Assembly (NCBI GenBank): GCA_014193115.1
Contig: BJHQ01000002.1
Coordinates: 382,815 to 446,814, forward strand
Direction: 5' to 3'
DNA: 64,000 nt
From: Planctomycetota bacterium
GTDB taxonomy: Bacteria > Planctomycetota > UBA11346
Shown one piece after another: positions 32,365 through 41,274 of the stretch. Position 1 is the first letter of the stretch. The number at the start of each line of letters is the position of its first letter. Made by a program: the position numbers and the translations under genes. The notes under the pieces were generated by a model that had not been told where the DNA came from, made no database searches, and worked only from the letters and a program-made list of their open reading frames with translations.

Positions 32365-33123
32365 ATGATGAACCTTACCGACAACGACGTTGAGCGCTAC
32401 CACGCCGACGGATTCCTGCACCTGCCAGGGCTGCTCGATCCGGCGCGTATGGCCGCTGTTGCAACGGCGGTGGATCGCCTTCCCCAGACCCACTCCCACC
32501 TGATCCATGAGGACAACATCAGAATCGAATACAGCCTGGCCAAGCCAAAGGGCGTCTGGAAATGGGATCCGGTGATCGACATCTGTCCAGAGATCGCGGC
32601 TCTGGCTGCAGATACCATCCTGATCGAGGTGCTCACCCGGATCTTTCGCGGATCGCCGCCACGCCTGTTCAAAGATAAAATGATCCTGAAACCGCCGGGT
32701 TCACAGGGCAACGATCTGCATCAGGACTATACCTGGTGGCAAGGCTTCCCCGACAGCCTGCTGACCGTGACTATCGCTATTGATGGCGCGGACGAACAGA
32801 CCGGCTGCACCGAACTGTGGCCCGGCATGCACCGACAAGGTTTGTACCATGCGCCCGGAAAAATGGCCATGATCGATCCGGCTGTGGTCGCTGGAAGGCC
32901 GTCCCGCTTGTTCGTTTCGCGGCCAGGCGACGTTGCCCTCTTTCATTGCTTGACGCCGCATCGTGCTGGTGCCAACCGCAGTGACCGGAACCGTCGGCAG
33001 CTGTTCCTGACCTATCACGACAGTGCTGCTGGCGATTATTATCAAGCCCATTACCGCCACTTTCTCAGCTATCGGAGGGCCATGCTGCCGCCTGAACGGC
33101 GTGCTGCATGTCATTTGGCGTAG
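32365..33123 (+). CDS. PhyH-family Fe(II)/2OG dioxygenase (canonical HxD)
   Basis: 252 residues from ATG 32365 (or 32368); the track start at 32188 lies inside the IclR gene. Iron motif His-Gln-Asp in NDLHQDYTWWQGFPD, the family turn CTELWPGMHRQG, and the distal FHCLTPHRAGANRSDRNRRQ with the 2-oxoglutarate Arg. A TAGCAT hexamer sits 8 nt before the start codon. The protein is a complete typical member. Together with the divergent IclR gene it forms a regulator/oxygenase unit. Confidence 0.85.
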   Translation: MMNLTDNDVERYHADGFLHLPGLLDPARMAAVATAVDRLPQTHSHLIHEDNIRIEYSLAKPKGVWKWDPVIDICPEIAALAADTILIEVLTRIFRGSPPRLFKDKMILKPPGSQGNDLHQDYTWWQGFPDSLLTVTIAIDGADEQTGCTELWPGMHRQGLYHAPGKMAMIDPAVVAGRPSRLFVSRPGDVALFHCLTPHRAGANRSDRNRRQLFLTYHDSAAGDYYQAHYRHFLSYRRAMLPPERRAACHLA

Positions 33124-33328
33124 CCGTCCTAAGCGGCCCTTGCCTCCCCTAGCCTAGCACGGTCGACCGGAGCAGAAGCGCCGGGTTGCTTCGACTCGAT
33201 CGGCCACAGGCCGGCAGGCGAGGCATGCCCTGCGAGCAGAGTTGGGCTGGGGCGCCCCACTGTTCGCTGCTGAGGTGTGGACTCCCTGAAAATACAGGTG
33301 TCCGCCCACAGGAAGCGATCAGACCGGG

Positions 33329-34054
33329 TCAACCCGCCGGCTTCCGTCCGATGAAGCGGTAGTACGGCACGCGCAGCACCGGCAGGTACGGGACCTTGGC
33401 TTTGCATTCGGCCAGGTGCAGGCGTTCGAGCCGGCTCAGCAGCCAGGGCAGATGGTCCTGGCTGGGGCGGACGCCGTCGTGGGCGAACCACAGCGGCCAG
33501 AAGTGGCGGGCGAAGCCGCCGTGGCGCACCAGGCCGTCACCCGGTTCCTTGCGCGAGACGTAGAAATCGACCACGCCGAGCACGCCGCCCGGTTTCAGGC
33601 AGGCGATGGCGTTCTCGGCCGCCCGCCACCAGTCCGGCACCATGGTCAGGCAATAGCTGAAATAGATCGCGTCGAGGGGTTGATCGGGCCGCCAGGTGCA
33701 GACATCGGCGTTGACTGTGCGCACGTTGGTCCAGCCGCGCTCGCTGATCCGCTGGTAGGCCTGAGCGAGCAGTGGCCGGCACAGGTCGACCACGGTGGCC
33801 TCGGCGCAATCCTTCAGCCGGTCGCCAAGGAATTCCAGGTTGCGGCCGGTGCCGCCGCCGAATTCGGCGATCCGGGCACCGGGCGCTAAAGGCAGATTCG
33901 TGAGCAGATCGCCGCGGCCTTGCAGCAGCCGTTCGCGGAACTGATCGTAGTCCTTGGCCTGGCCGCCATAGAACCCTTCGAGCCGATCCTGATGGCTGCC
34001 TGCGCTGGGCATGCCCCGCACCAGCCGCCACAGCACGCTGAAATCTCCGGCCAT
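33329..34054 (-). CDS. btaB: SAM-dependent methyltransferase, BtaB-like
   Basis: 241 residues. SAM motif I is IAEFGGGTGRNLEFLG (~residues 62-77), then VVDLCRPLLAQAY and the CLKPGGVLGVVDFYVS strand. Its start codon overlaps the stop of the btaA gene (TGATG), so the two are translationally coupled. In known betaine-lipid pathways BtaB methylates the amino group of the homoserine-diacylglycerol made by BtaA three times, giving DGTS. The assignment rests mainly on this pairing plus the generic methyltransferase fold. Confidence 0.8.
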   Translation of the reverse strand: MAGDFSVLWRLVRGMPSAGSHQDRLEGFYGGQAKDYDQFRERLLQGRGDLLTNLPLAPGARIAEFGGGTGRNLEFLGDRLKDCAEATVVDLCRPLLAQAYQRISERGWTNVRTVNADVCTWRPDQPLDAIYFSYCLTMVPDWWRAAENAIACLKPGGVLGVVDFYVSRKEPGDGLVRHGGFARHFWPLWFAHDGVRPSQDHLPWLLSRLERLHLAECKAKVPYLPVLRVPYYRFIGRKPAG

Positions 34055-35343
34055 CAGCGGACGCCCTTGGCCAGATGGGCGATGTGGAAGCCGCCATAGG
34101 TACCGACCCGATCCTGCTTGTGCAGGCGATCGGCCAGCGGCCGGTCATAGGTCAGCACCTTGCCCAGCGTGCTGGTGCCGTCATTGGGGATTTTCACCGG
34201 TACGCCGTCGAGCCAGTCGACCTGGGCCCTGGCGCTGCGGAACAGGATCATGGTCTCGGGCGCAGCCCGGGCGAGGATCTCGTCCCATTCCTCGCCCAGG
34301 TCATCGGGCCGGTGGCTGGCCATCCAATCCATGTGGTCGAGCAGCACGAACCGGCTGATGGCGGCCTGGCCGCGGCTCTCTTGAAGGAACCCGGTGATGG
34401 TGTTGGTGTGGCTGGTGACCCGATCGACCAGTCCGGATTTGAGCGCGGCGAAACCGGCGACGGTGAGGTATTCCGGACAGCAGTTCCGGGTGTAATGGCC
34501 GCGGATGTACAGCGTCCAGAAATAATTGGTCCAGATCGGCAGCTCGCGGAAGACGTAGTCGATGGCGCCGCGGATGAAGCCGGCGACGCCCTGGGCGGTG
34601 GCCTGGGCGGACATCGGGAGATCGCCGCCGTGGTGCTGCATCGCCACTTCGCGGGTCTGGGACGGTGGCACGCCGAGCAGGCTCATGGTGGTCTGGCGGC
34701 TGATCGCCCACTGCACGTGCTTCGACCACAGGCGCGGAGCGACCTCATGGTCGTACAAGGCGCGCTGGGTCGCCAGATCGGTGCAGTCGACCAATTGATC
34801 CAGAGCCCGACGCAGGCGCGGCCGGACCTGGAAATAACTGCGCAGCAGGCGCGCCACCAAGCCTGACAGGCCGTGGAAATAGAAGCTGTCGCGCCAGCCG
34901 CGGCCGTTGAACCAGTGCTGGTGGCGATCCCAGAAGGCACGGGCGCCATCGGGCAGCTCGGCGCGGATCCGGCTGCGGTACAGCTGGCGGAAATCGGGAT
35001 GCCAGCCGTCGCCGAAGATGCGGAAGAAATCGTCGTGTTCGAGGCTGCGGATGCCGGCGATCTTGAGGTCGAGCAGGGCATTCTGGCGCGGATTGGCGTC
35101 CACCGCGTGGACGTGGGCCGGGCCGCACAGGGCGTAATCGAGGGCGTTGCAGCCGCCGCTGGTGATGACCAGCACCCGGTCGTTCGCGGTCAGGTGCAGG
35201 GCCTGGCGATCGCAGGCCGGATCCTCCCAGCAGGCGTTGTAGAGCAGGCTGGTGCGATACAGAGCGTCAAAAACCGATTGGGAAAGACGGCTTCCCACGC
35301 CGCTGCTGCGGGCCGGGGCGCGATTGGCGAGGGTGGTGGTCAT
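34054..35343 (-). CDS. btaA: SAM:diacylglycerol 3-amino-3-carboxypropyltransferase, BtaA-like
   Basis: 429 residues from ATG 35343. It is a DUF3419/BtaA family protein: LLYNACWEDPACDRQAL at the N-terminus, then the SAM-binding strand VLVITSGGCNALDYALCGP and HAVDANPRQNALLDLK, with the long family body to the end (FRSARAQVDWLDGVP). The enzyme moves the aminocarboxypropyl group of SAM to diacylglycerol, the first step of the phosphorus-free membrane lipid DGTS. It is first in a two-gene operon with btaB. Such lipids usually replace phospholipids under phosphate limitation; no Pho box was identified. Confidence 0.88.
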   Translation of the reverse strand: MTTTLANRAPARSSGVGSRLSQSVFDALYRTSLLYNACWEDPACDRQALHLTANDRVLVITSGGCNALDYALCGPAHVHAVDANPRQNALLDLKIAGIRSLEHDDFFRIFGDGWHPDFRQLYRSRIRAELPDGARAFWDRHQHWFNGRGWRDSFYFHGLSGLVARLLRSYFQVRPRLRRALDQLVDCTDLATQRALYDHEVAPRLWSKHVQWAISRQTTMSLLGVPPSQTREVAMQHHGGDLPMSAQATAQGVAGFIRGAIDYVFRELPIWTNYFWTLYIRGHYTRNCCPEYLTVAGFAALKSGLVDRVTSHTNTITGFLQESRGQAAISRFVLLDHMDWMASHRPDDLGEEWDEILARAAPETMILFRSARAQVDWLDGVPVKIPNDGTSTLGKVLTYDRPLADRLHKQDRVGTYGGFHIAHLAKGVR

Positions 35344-35427
35344 GGGGGCAGCTCGCGCGGAGGTGTACGACGGTGGCGGATCGGATGAAGCCGGCGTGAA
35401 GGCCGGCCCCGCGCCCGGTGGCGCGGA

Positions 35428-36732
35428 TCAGGGCGGCATGATGGGACCGCGGGGGATGGGACCAGTGGCAGGCCGGGTGGTGCGGGCATTGCGATTGGTG
35501 GTCCGGACCGTGGTAGCCGGAACCGGTGCGGCATCTGGGTCGGGCCTGGTCTCGACCTTGACCTGGTTCCGGCCGGCCTCTTTGGCCAGGAGCATCGCCG
35601 CGTCAGCGCGAGCGATCAGCTCGGGGGTGGAGTCATGCTGGTGGCAGACGGCCACGCCCACCGAGATCGTGACATGGGGCAGGATTTTCCCGCTCGACAG
35701 CGCCTCGACCGCCTGGCGCAGCCGCTCGCCGACCTGCACCGCGCCTTCCGGCGTCGAACCAGGCAGGATGCAGAGGAATTCCTCTCCGCCCATCCGGCAG
35801 CACAGGTCGCCGGTGCGCAGCTGCATGACCAGGCAGGACCCCACCGCCGCCAGCACCCGGTCGCCGACCGAATGCCCATGCAGATCGTTGACCAGCTTGA
35901 AATGGTCGATGTCCACCATGAGGGCCGCCAGGACCTCGCCCGAATCGATCAGCTCGGACAGACGGGCTTCGCCATACCAGCGCCGCCAGGTTCCGGTCAG
36001 ACCATCGCGACGGGCGAGCAGCTCCAGGGTCGCGTAGCGTGCGACCCGGCTGAGACCGAGGGCGAACTGGCCGCGCAGAACCTCGGCGACAAACCGCCGC
36101 TGCGGCCCATCGCGGCCGTCCAGGCTGGGCTGATCGTAGACTTCGCGCAAGATCATCGCGGCCTGGCCGGTGACCCCGGTGGAGAGATCCAGCACCAGAT
36201 CCTGTCCTGGCTGGCCGGGCAGGCTGACCGGCAAGGACAGCTGCGGCGCCTGGGCGCCGGGGGCGGCACCGCGGTGGCGCCACTTGCCTTTCTCCCAGAT
36301 CCACAGCTCGGCTGCCGAGAACCGCCACCACCGGCGCAGGGCGGCGGCGAAACGCACCCTGGCGTCCTCCTCATCGACGCAGCCCACCAGCTCAGCGCTG
36401 ACCTCGAACACGCCGCGCAGGAGATCCTCGGCATCTTCGAGATCATCGGTGGCCGATTCGGTGCCGGTGACCGGATGCAGCAGCCAGAGCCCGATCAGCG
36501 AAACGACCAGCGCAGCGGCCAGCCCAACCGTCCCGGTGGCCAGTCCGGTCATCACCGTGGTCACCATCGCCAACACCACCGCGACCCAGCCGAGCACCGG
36601 CGCCGGCAGGACCCAGGATCGCGCACCGGGCTGGACCTCGATCGGAAAGACATCGGACGGCGGTCGGATCCGCCAGCTGCTGCTGCTGTCGTGGCCGTGC
36701 GTGCGTTGCCGGCGATGATCGGCGGAGCTCAT
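35428..36732 (-). CDS. Membrane GGDEF diguanylate cyclase
   Basis: 434 residues from ATG 36732. Two adjacent membrane helices lie at ~43-90 (VLGWVAVVLAMVTTVMTGLA, GLAAALVVSLIGLWLLHPV). A GAF-like sensor region follows, then a GGDEF domain with MVDIDHFKLVNDLHGHSVGD and the active-site GGEEF. An RTGD sits five residues before GGEEF, matching the RxxD product-inhibition site. It should make cyclic di-GMP. A Pro/Thr/Arg-rich tail of ~45 residues follows. It lies downstream of a second GGDEF gene on the same strand. Confidence 0.9.
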   Translation of the reverse strand: MSSADHRRQRTHGHDSSSSWRIRPPSDVFPIEVQPGARSWVLPAPVLGWVAVVLAMVTTVMTGLATGTVGLAAALVVSLIGLWLLHPVTGTESATDDLEDAEDLLRGVFEVSAELVGCVDEEDARVRFAAALRRWWRFSAAELWIWEKGKWRHRGAAPGAQAPQLSLPVSLPGQPGQDLVLDLSTGVTGQAAMILREVYDQPSLDGRDGPQRRFVAEVLRGQFALGLSRVARYATLELLARRDGLTGTWRRWYGEARLSELIDSGEVLAALMVDIDHFKLVNDLHGHSVGDRVLAAVGSCLVMQLRTGDLCCRMGGEEFLCILPGSTPEGAVQVGERLRQAVEALSSGKILPHVTISVGVAVCHQHDSTPELIARADAAMLLAKEAGRNQVKVETRPDPDAAPVPATTVRTTNRNARTTRPATGPIPRGPIMPP

Positions 36733-36791
36733 GGCCAACCGCCGCCAGGCATGGGTTCACCGGTAAACCGAGCAAAGCCCCATGAACCAAA

Positions 36792-36882
36792 GCGCCAAGA
36801 CGACAAGAGAAAAAAAGGAGGATGGTCTGGTACCCGGTCCTGCAATGAGAATTCTTCTGAAAATACTCTGGCGTCTTGGCGC
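36792..36882. repeat. Interrupted 11-bp inverted repeat
   Basis: GCGCCAAGACG (36792-36802) and CGTCTTGGCGC (36872-36882) are perfect complements 69 bp apart in the gap between the two GGDEF genes. Flanks extend the similarity imperfectly (AACCAAA against GCCTTGGCGGTT). It resembles dispersed GCCAAGACGCC-type intergenic repeats. Confidence 0.6.
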
Positions 36883-36919
36883 CTTGGCGGTTCAGGCCCG
36901 GATGTTCCAGGAGCCGGGA

Positions 36920-38302
36920 TCATTCCGCCACCTCGGTGCGGTCACGACCGGCGGCCTTGGCCCGATACAGCGCGATGTCGGCGCGTTGGATCAGGGCATG
37001 GATCGTTTCATCCTTGCGCAGGACGGCGATTCCCAGAGAGGTCGTGATGGTCTGAGGCGACTGCGCAGTGGCGATCGGAGTCTTCGCCACCTCCCCGCGC
37101 ACCTGCTCGGCCACCTCTCGCGCCTCGGCGATGGTGGTTCCCGGCAGGATCACTGCGAACTCCTCGCCGCCCTGGCGGCAGGCGATGGCCCGACGCGGGA
37201 TCGAGTCGCGGATCGCCTTGGCCACCGCGATCAAAGCCCGGTCGCCAGCGGCATGACCGAAGCGGTCGTTGAACTGCTTGAGGTGATCGAGATCGGCGAG
37301 CACCAGGCAGAGAGGCCGATCCTTGCGCCGGGATTCGGCCGACTGTTCTTCGAGCCGGCGCATGAACTCATCATGGCCGTACAATCCGGTCAGATCATCG
37401 CGCAGGGCTGCAGCCCGGGTCTGCTCCACCAGATCCACCGCCGCCAGACCCAGACCGCCGATCCGGCCGAGGGCTTCCAGCGCCTCGCGACGCAGAGGAT
37501 CCAGCGCGGTCCCGGTGGGCAGCGCCACCGTCAGGCAGCCGCGGGTCGGGCCGGAATCGGTGGTGGCGTGGCCGCCGGACGCTTCCTTGTCGATTCCGCC
37601 GTCACGTCGGCGATCGCCGCGCAGCGGCAGCAACATGCGCAGTCCGTGCTTGGTCCGGCGGAGCAGCGACCGCGATTCGGCCACGACATAGCGGACGTCC
37701 TGGGCCGATTGGGCCACCGCAGCCAGGTCGGATTCGGCTCCAGACTGCTGATCGACCCCGGCCTGAGCCACCAGGCGCAGGCGCTCGCCGCGGCCCAGGT
37801 GCACGTTGACCGACCGGACATCGCCGGCCACCACGTTCGCCCGGGCGCACAACGCCTGGGCGAATCCCTCACCGTCGCGGGCCAGGGAGAGCTCCTGACA
37901 GGCGTCGAGCAGCGCTGAAAAGCGGTCGAGGTGACGGGCGAGCTGGTCACGGCGGATGTCGGCCCGGCGATGGGCGACGCCAGCGGCCAGAGTCATGGCT
38001 CCGCCCGCTGCGGTCCACGCCAGCCACCACAGCCACCCTCCCCCAGCTAAAGCCAAGCACGGCAAGGCCGCGCCGGTGATCCGGGGACCGATGGCGAACC
38101 ATCCGGCGCAGACCCAGAACCCCGCCGCGGTCGCAGCCAGCCAGGCCGGAGCCGGCGTCCACGGTGGGATCCCCGACCACCTGAGCCAGGTCAGCTCGGC
38201 AGCAGGCAAAGCCGCCGCAGTGCAGAGGGCGATGATGGCGACGATTGCCAGCGCCTGGACATCCTCCCAGGAATCCCTGCGACGCACCGGGACGTCAGGC
38301 AT
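36920..38302 (-). CDS. Membrane GGDEF diguanylate cyclase
   Basis: 460 residues from ATG 38302 (MPDVPVRRRDSWED); the track start adds 27 residues. Membrane helices at ~20-110 (ALAIVAIIALCTAAALPAAE, WLAATAAGFWVCAGWFAIG, LALAGGGWLWWLAWTAAGG). A GAF-like region follows (RANVVAGDVRSVNVHLGRG), then GGDEF with LADLDHLKQFNDRFGHAAGD and active-site GGEEF. The RxxD inhibition site is not preserved (the four residues in its place are PRRA), unlike the neighbour. The two enzymes may thus be regulated differently despite their shared locus. Confidence 0.9.
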   Translation of the reverse strand: MPDVPVRRRDSWEDVQALAIVAIIALCTAAALPAAELTWLRWSGIPPWTPAPAWLAATAAGFWVCAGWFAIGPRITGAALPCLALAGGGWLWWLAWTAAGGAMTLAAGVAHRRADIRRDQLARHLDRFSALLDACQELSLARDGEGFAQALCARANVVAGDVRSVNVHLGRGERLRLVAQAGVDQQSGAESDLAAVAQSAQDVRYVVAESRSLLRRTKHGLRMLLPLRGDRRRDGGIDKEASGGHATTDSGPTRGCLTVALPTGTALDPLRREALEALGRIGGLGLAAVDLVEQTRAAALRDDLTGLYGHDEFMRRLEEQSAESRRKDRPLCLVLADLDHLKQFNDRFGHAAGDRALIAVAKAIRDSIPRRAIACRQGGEEFAVILPGTTIAEAREVAEQVRGEVAKTPIATAQSPQTITTSLGIAVLRKDETIHALIQRADIALYRAKAAGRDRTEVAE

Positions 38303-38567
38303 GGCGGAGTGTCGCTGCGATATCCCCGCGAGGCAAGGAGGGATGATCCAACGCGGCGGAAGCCGAGCGCTCTCAGTGCGCATGCAACAACAAGGCGTGC
38401 GTTTCGGAGCGGCGATGCCCTCATTGCCGGCGCAACGCTGGTTCCGGTGGCAGCCTGATCAGACCGTGGCCGCTGGTTTGGGTTTTCGATGGTTTCGCGA
38501 CTCACTTCAATTCCGGCGATGTGGGCATCGCAGCACGGCATCCGTGCAAGGTCATCCAACGCGAGCG

Positions 38568-40052
38568 CTAGCTGGCCGCGGCCGGTTCCGGGAACAGGGT
38601 TGATTCGAGCCGTGCCAGCTGCCGGCGTTGGGCCGCATAGCGCAGCTTCAACGCAGGTCGCGGGTCGACCGTGCGACCGCCAATTCCACTGATCCGGTCA
38701 GCCGCGCCGAGCCGCTCGATGGCGCAGACCGCGGCGCCGCGCAGCGAGGTCTCCGGTTCCTCGCAGGCGACCAGGCGCAGGCCGGTGATGTCGGCCAGGC
38801 GTTGCAGGCTGGCGACGGATTTCTGGATGCCGCCACCGACAATCGCGGTCGGTCGTCGGCCGGGCAGCAGGTCGGCGATGGTCGCCAACCGCTGATAACC
38901 CGCCTCGGTGATGGCGTGGAGAAGATCCACCGCTGTGGTCGATTGGGTGATGCCGGCGATCACCCCGGTCAGATCCTCACGCCACGTCGGCGCCCGTTCC
39001 GCCATCCAGAACGGCAGCACTGACAGGCCGTGGTCGGGACCCGGACGATCGGCCAAGGCCGCTTCGATCGCGGCCTCATCGGGCAGACGCAGGTGCTGCA
39101 AGCACCAGGCCCGTAGCGACCCGGCATTGCTGATCGCTCCGCCGATCAGATGGCGCTGGGCATCGACCCGATAACAGAACAGGCCGAACGGCGCCAGCGG
39201 CCGGGTCCTGGCGTCATCGCGGCGCAGCAGCCGTATCGCCGCCGAGGTGCCGACATTGATCGCAGCCAACCCCGGTGCCGTCGCGCCGGCCCCCAGGTTG
39301 TTGGCGGCGCCATCGCCGATCCCCGGAAACCAGGCCGTGTCCGCCAATTCCGGAAACAATGCCATCGGTGATTGGCGCAGCCCAGCGTCATCAATCGCTA
39401 GCAGTGTCCGCCGATCCAGCCGGCATGCTTCGAGCATGCCCGGATCCCATGCCCGGGTCCCTGGATCATAGCATCCGGTACCGGTGGCCATGCCGTGGGC
39501 GGTGCGCAGTTTCTCTGGAGGCAACCCGGCCAACTGCCCGACCAGCCAGTCCGCCGGCGACAGGAACCAGGCGATCGAGCGGAACACCGCCGGCTGGGTA
39601 CGCCGCAGCCAGCGCAGTTTCGCCGGCCAGAACGATACCCTCAGCATGCACCCGGTGCGGCTGTGCACCTCCCGCTCGTCCAGTTCCTTGCGCAGGCGCT
39701 GGGCATCATCCTTGGCCCGGCTGTCGGCCCAGGTCAGCACCGGGGTCAGGGCCGTGCCATCATCCGAACAACCGACCAGCGAGTGCCAAAAGCAGGACAT
39801 GCCCACGGCGGCGATCGGCCGGCTGGCCAGCGCTCGTTTTCCGGCGCGATAGCTGAGCGCCCCGGTGATCACCTGCCTGGCGCCGGCAAGTAGATCAACA
39901 GCGGACAGCTCTGCCTTTCCCGCCCGATCGGTGTGCAGCGGATACGTCGCCTGGACCAGGCTGTCGGCCAACCGCACGCCGTTCAGATCGAACCACCCGG
40001 CCCGGATCGATGACGTGCCAAGATCGAGGGCGAGGATCAGGGGTGTGGCCAT
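38568..40052 (-). CDS. FGGY-family carbohydrate kinase (gluconokinase-like)
   Basis: 494 residues, full length. The N-terminal phosphate loop is LALDLGTSSIRAGWFD, followed by AVGMSCFWHSLVGCSDDG and TWADSRAKDDAQRLRK, which resemble gluconokinase-type members. The second ATPase lobe shows AAINVGTSAAIRLL and PTAIVGGGIQKS. It phosphorylates a sugar, polyol or sugar acid with ATP. The SDR oxidoreductase upstream on the same strand, 187 bp away, is of the mannonate/gluconate type, so a sugar acid is the likely substrate. Confidence 0.85.
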   Translation of the reverse strand: MATPLILALDLGTSSIRAGWFDLNGVRLADSLVQATYPLHTDRAGKAELSAVDLLAGARQVITGALSYRAGKRALASRPIAAVGMSCFWHSLVGCSDDGTALTPVLTWADSRAKDDAQRLRKELDEREVHSRTGCMLRVSFWPAKLRWLRRTQPAVFRSIAWFLSPADWLVGQLAGLPPEKLRTAHGMATGTGCYDPGTRAWDPGMLEACRLDRRTLLAIDDAGLRQSPMALFPELADTAWFPGIGDGAANNLGAGATAPGLAAINVGTSAAIRLLRRDDARTRPLAPFGLFCYRVDAQRHLIGGAISNAGSLRAWCLQHLRLPDEAAIEAALADRPGPDHGLSVLPFWMAERAPTWREDLTGVIAGITQSTTAVDLLHAITEAGYQRLATIADLLPGRRPTAIVGGGIQKSVASLQRLADITGLRLVACEEPETSLRGAAVCAIERLGAADRISGIGGRTVDPRPALKLRYAAQRRQLARLESTLFPEPAAAS

Positions 40053-40123
40053 GTCAGCGCCTCCATAGTGATTGGGTCACGTGATTCGCGTCTGCCGGGT
40101 ACTCGGGCGCCGCCGAGAGGCGA

Positions 40124-40153
40124 TGGGCGGTTAATGGCGAGGCCATCCGCCCA
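40124..40153. repeat. Cruciform element, copy 2 (reverse orientation)
   Basis: On the minus strand it reads TGGGCGGATGGCCTCGCCAT, then TAACCGCCCA. It aligns with 28658-28691 along its whole length with a few short gaps. It forms nested GGGCGG/CCGCCC and ATGGC/GCCAT stems and lies between the SDR and kinase genes. Confidence 0.7.
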
Positions 40154-40239
40154 AATCTTCGGCTGCAAAGCAAAAAAGCCCTGACAAAGCCCGGGGATAG
40201 GACCGCAGGTCCGCAGGGTCGAAGCCGGCGAAGCCCCAG

Positions 40240-41055
40240 TCAAATCGTCTGGCTCAGGAATCCGCCATCCACCCGCAGGTCACTGCCGGTGACGAAACCG
40301 CTGGCTTTCGCGCTGGCCAGGAACACCACGGCGCCGACCAGCTCCTCGTCCTTGCCGAAGCGACCCATCGGGGTGTGGCCGAGGATCTGCCTGGCCCGCT
40401 CGGTGGGGCTGCCGTCCTCCTGGAACAGCAGTTTGCGGTTCTGCTCGGCGGGGAAGAACCCCGGAGTGACGGTGTTGACCCGCACCCCGTGTTTGGCCCA
40501 TTCCCGGGCCAGGAACTGGCTGAGCGACAGCACCGCGGCCTTGGCCGCGCTATAGGCCACCACCCGCGACAGCGGGATGTGGGCCGACACCGAGGCGATG
40601 TTGATCACCGATCCGACCCCGCGTCGGCACATCCCCGGCCCGAATTCCTGGCAGGGCAGCAGGGCGCCGCCCACCAGGTTCAGATCGTAATTGGCCTTCC
40701 AGTCCTCGATCCGCAGATCTTCGAAGCGCTTGTCGCCAACCACCGTCACCTTGGGGTCGTTGCCGCCGGCGGCGTTGACCAGCACGGTCGGCTCGCCAAG
40801 GGCGGTGCCGACCTCGGCGTGGGCGTTCTTCAGGCTGAGCTGATCGGCCGCATCGCAGGAAACGAAGATGGCCTTTCCGCCTGCGGCGCGAATCCGGCTG
40901 GCGCGTTCCTCGCCGCGTTCGCGGTTGCGTCCGAGCACTGCCACGGCAGCCCCGGCCCGGCCCAGACCCTCGGCCAAAGCCCCGCCGAGCACACCGGTAC
41001 CACCGATGACCACGGCGACATCGCGGGAGAGATCGAAAAGGGCGTGGTCGGGCAT
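40240..41055 (-). CDS. SDR oxidoreductase, mannonate/gluconate-dehydrogenase type
   Basis: 271 residues from ATG 41055 (MPDHALFDLSRDVAVV); the track start adds 12 residues. Classical SDR motifs: VIGGTGVLGGALAEGLGRAG for NAD(P) binding, the NAAGGNDP strand, Ser in NIASVSAH, and the catalytic YSAAK. The end, TGSDLRVDGGFLSQTI, is typical of SDRs acting on D-mannonate or 2-keto-3-deoxygluconate-like sugar acids. It pairs with the FGGY kinase downstream in a uronate/gluconate breakdown module. Confidence 0.85.
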   Translation of the reverse strand: MPDHALFDLSRDVAVVIGGTGVLGGALAEGLGRAGAAVAVLGRNRERGEERASRIRAAGGKAIFVSCDAADQLSLKNAHAEVGTALGEPTVLVNAAGGNDPKVTVVGDKRFEDLRIEDWKANYDLNLVGGALLPCQEFGPGMCRRGVGSVINIASVSAHIPLSRVVAYSAAKAAVLSLSQFLAREWAKHGVRVNTVTPGFFPAEQNRKLLFQEDGSPTERARQILGHTPMGRFGKDEELVGAVVFLASAKASGFVTGSDLRVDGGFLSQTI

Positions 41056-41274
41056 GGTTTGGCACGCTCCGATCGGGTGCATGCCTGTCAACGCGATGGG
41101 CTTCGTCGAGCAGCAGTGCTGAATGGCTCGCGGGTCGCTGCCCTCGCCCGATATGGGGCCTTATTGAGACATCGACCACATGACTCGGGAGGACGCTGGC
41201 TCGCTGGATGCTAGTGAGGGAAGACGATCCCTGGAGGTTGCTGTCGAGGCCGGCCGAATACACTGCCGCCAGAG

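Noticed and set aside
33124-33328. Gap between PhyH and btaB
   Set aside because: 205 bp searched for small ORFs and hairpins; nothing beyond short GC-rich palindromes was convincing.
36782-37918. 378-aa + strand ORF
   Set aside because: Antisense to the GGDEF gene at 36920-38302, which has the complete active site. The AAAAAAAGGAGG near 36815 is not placed before any supported start.
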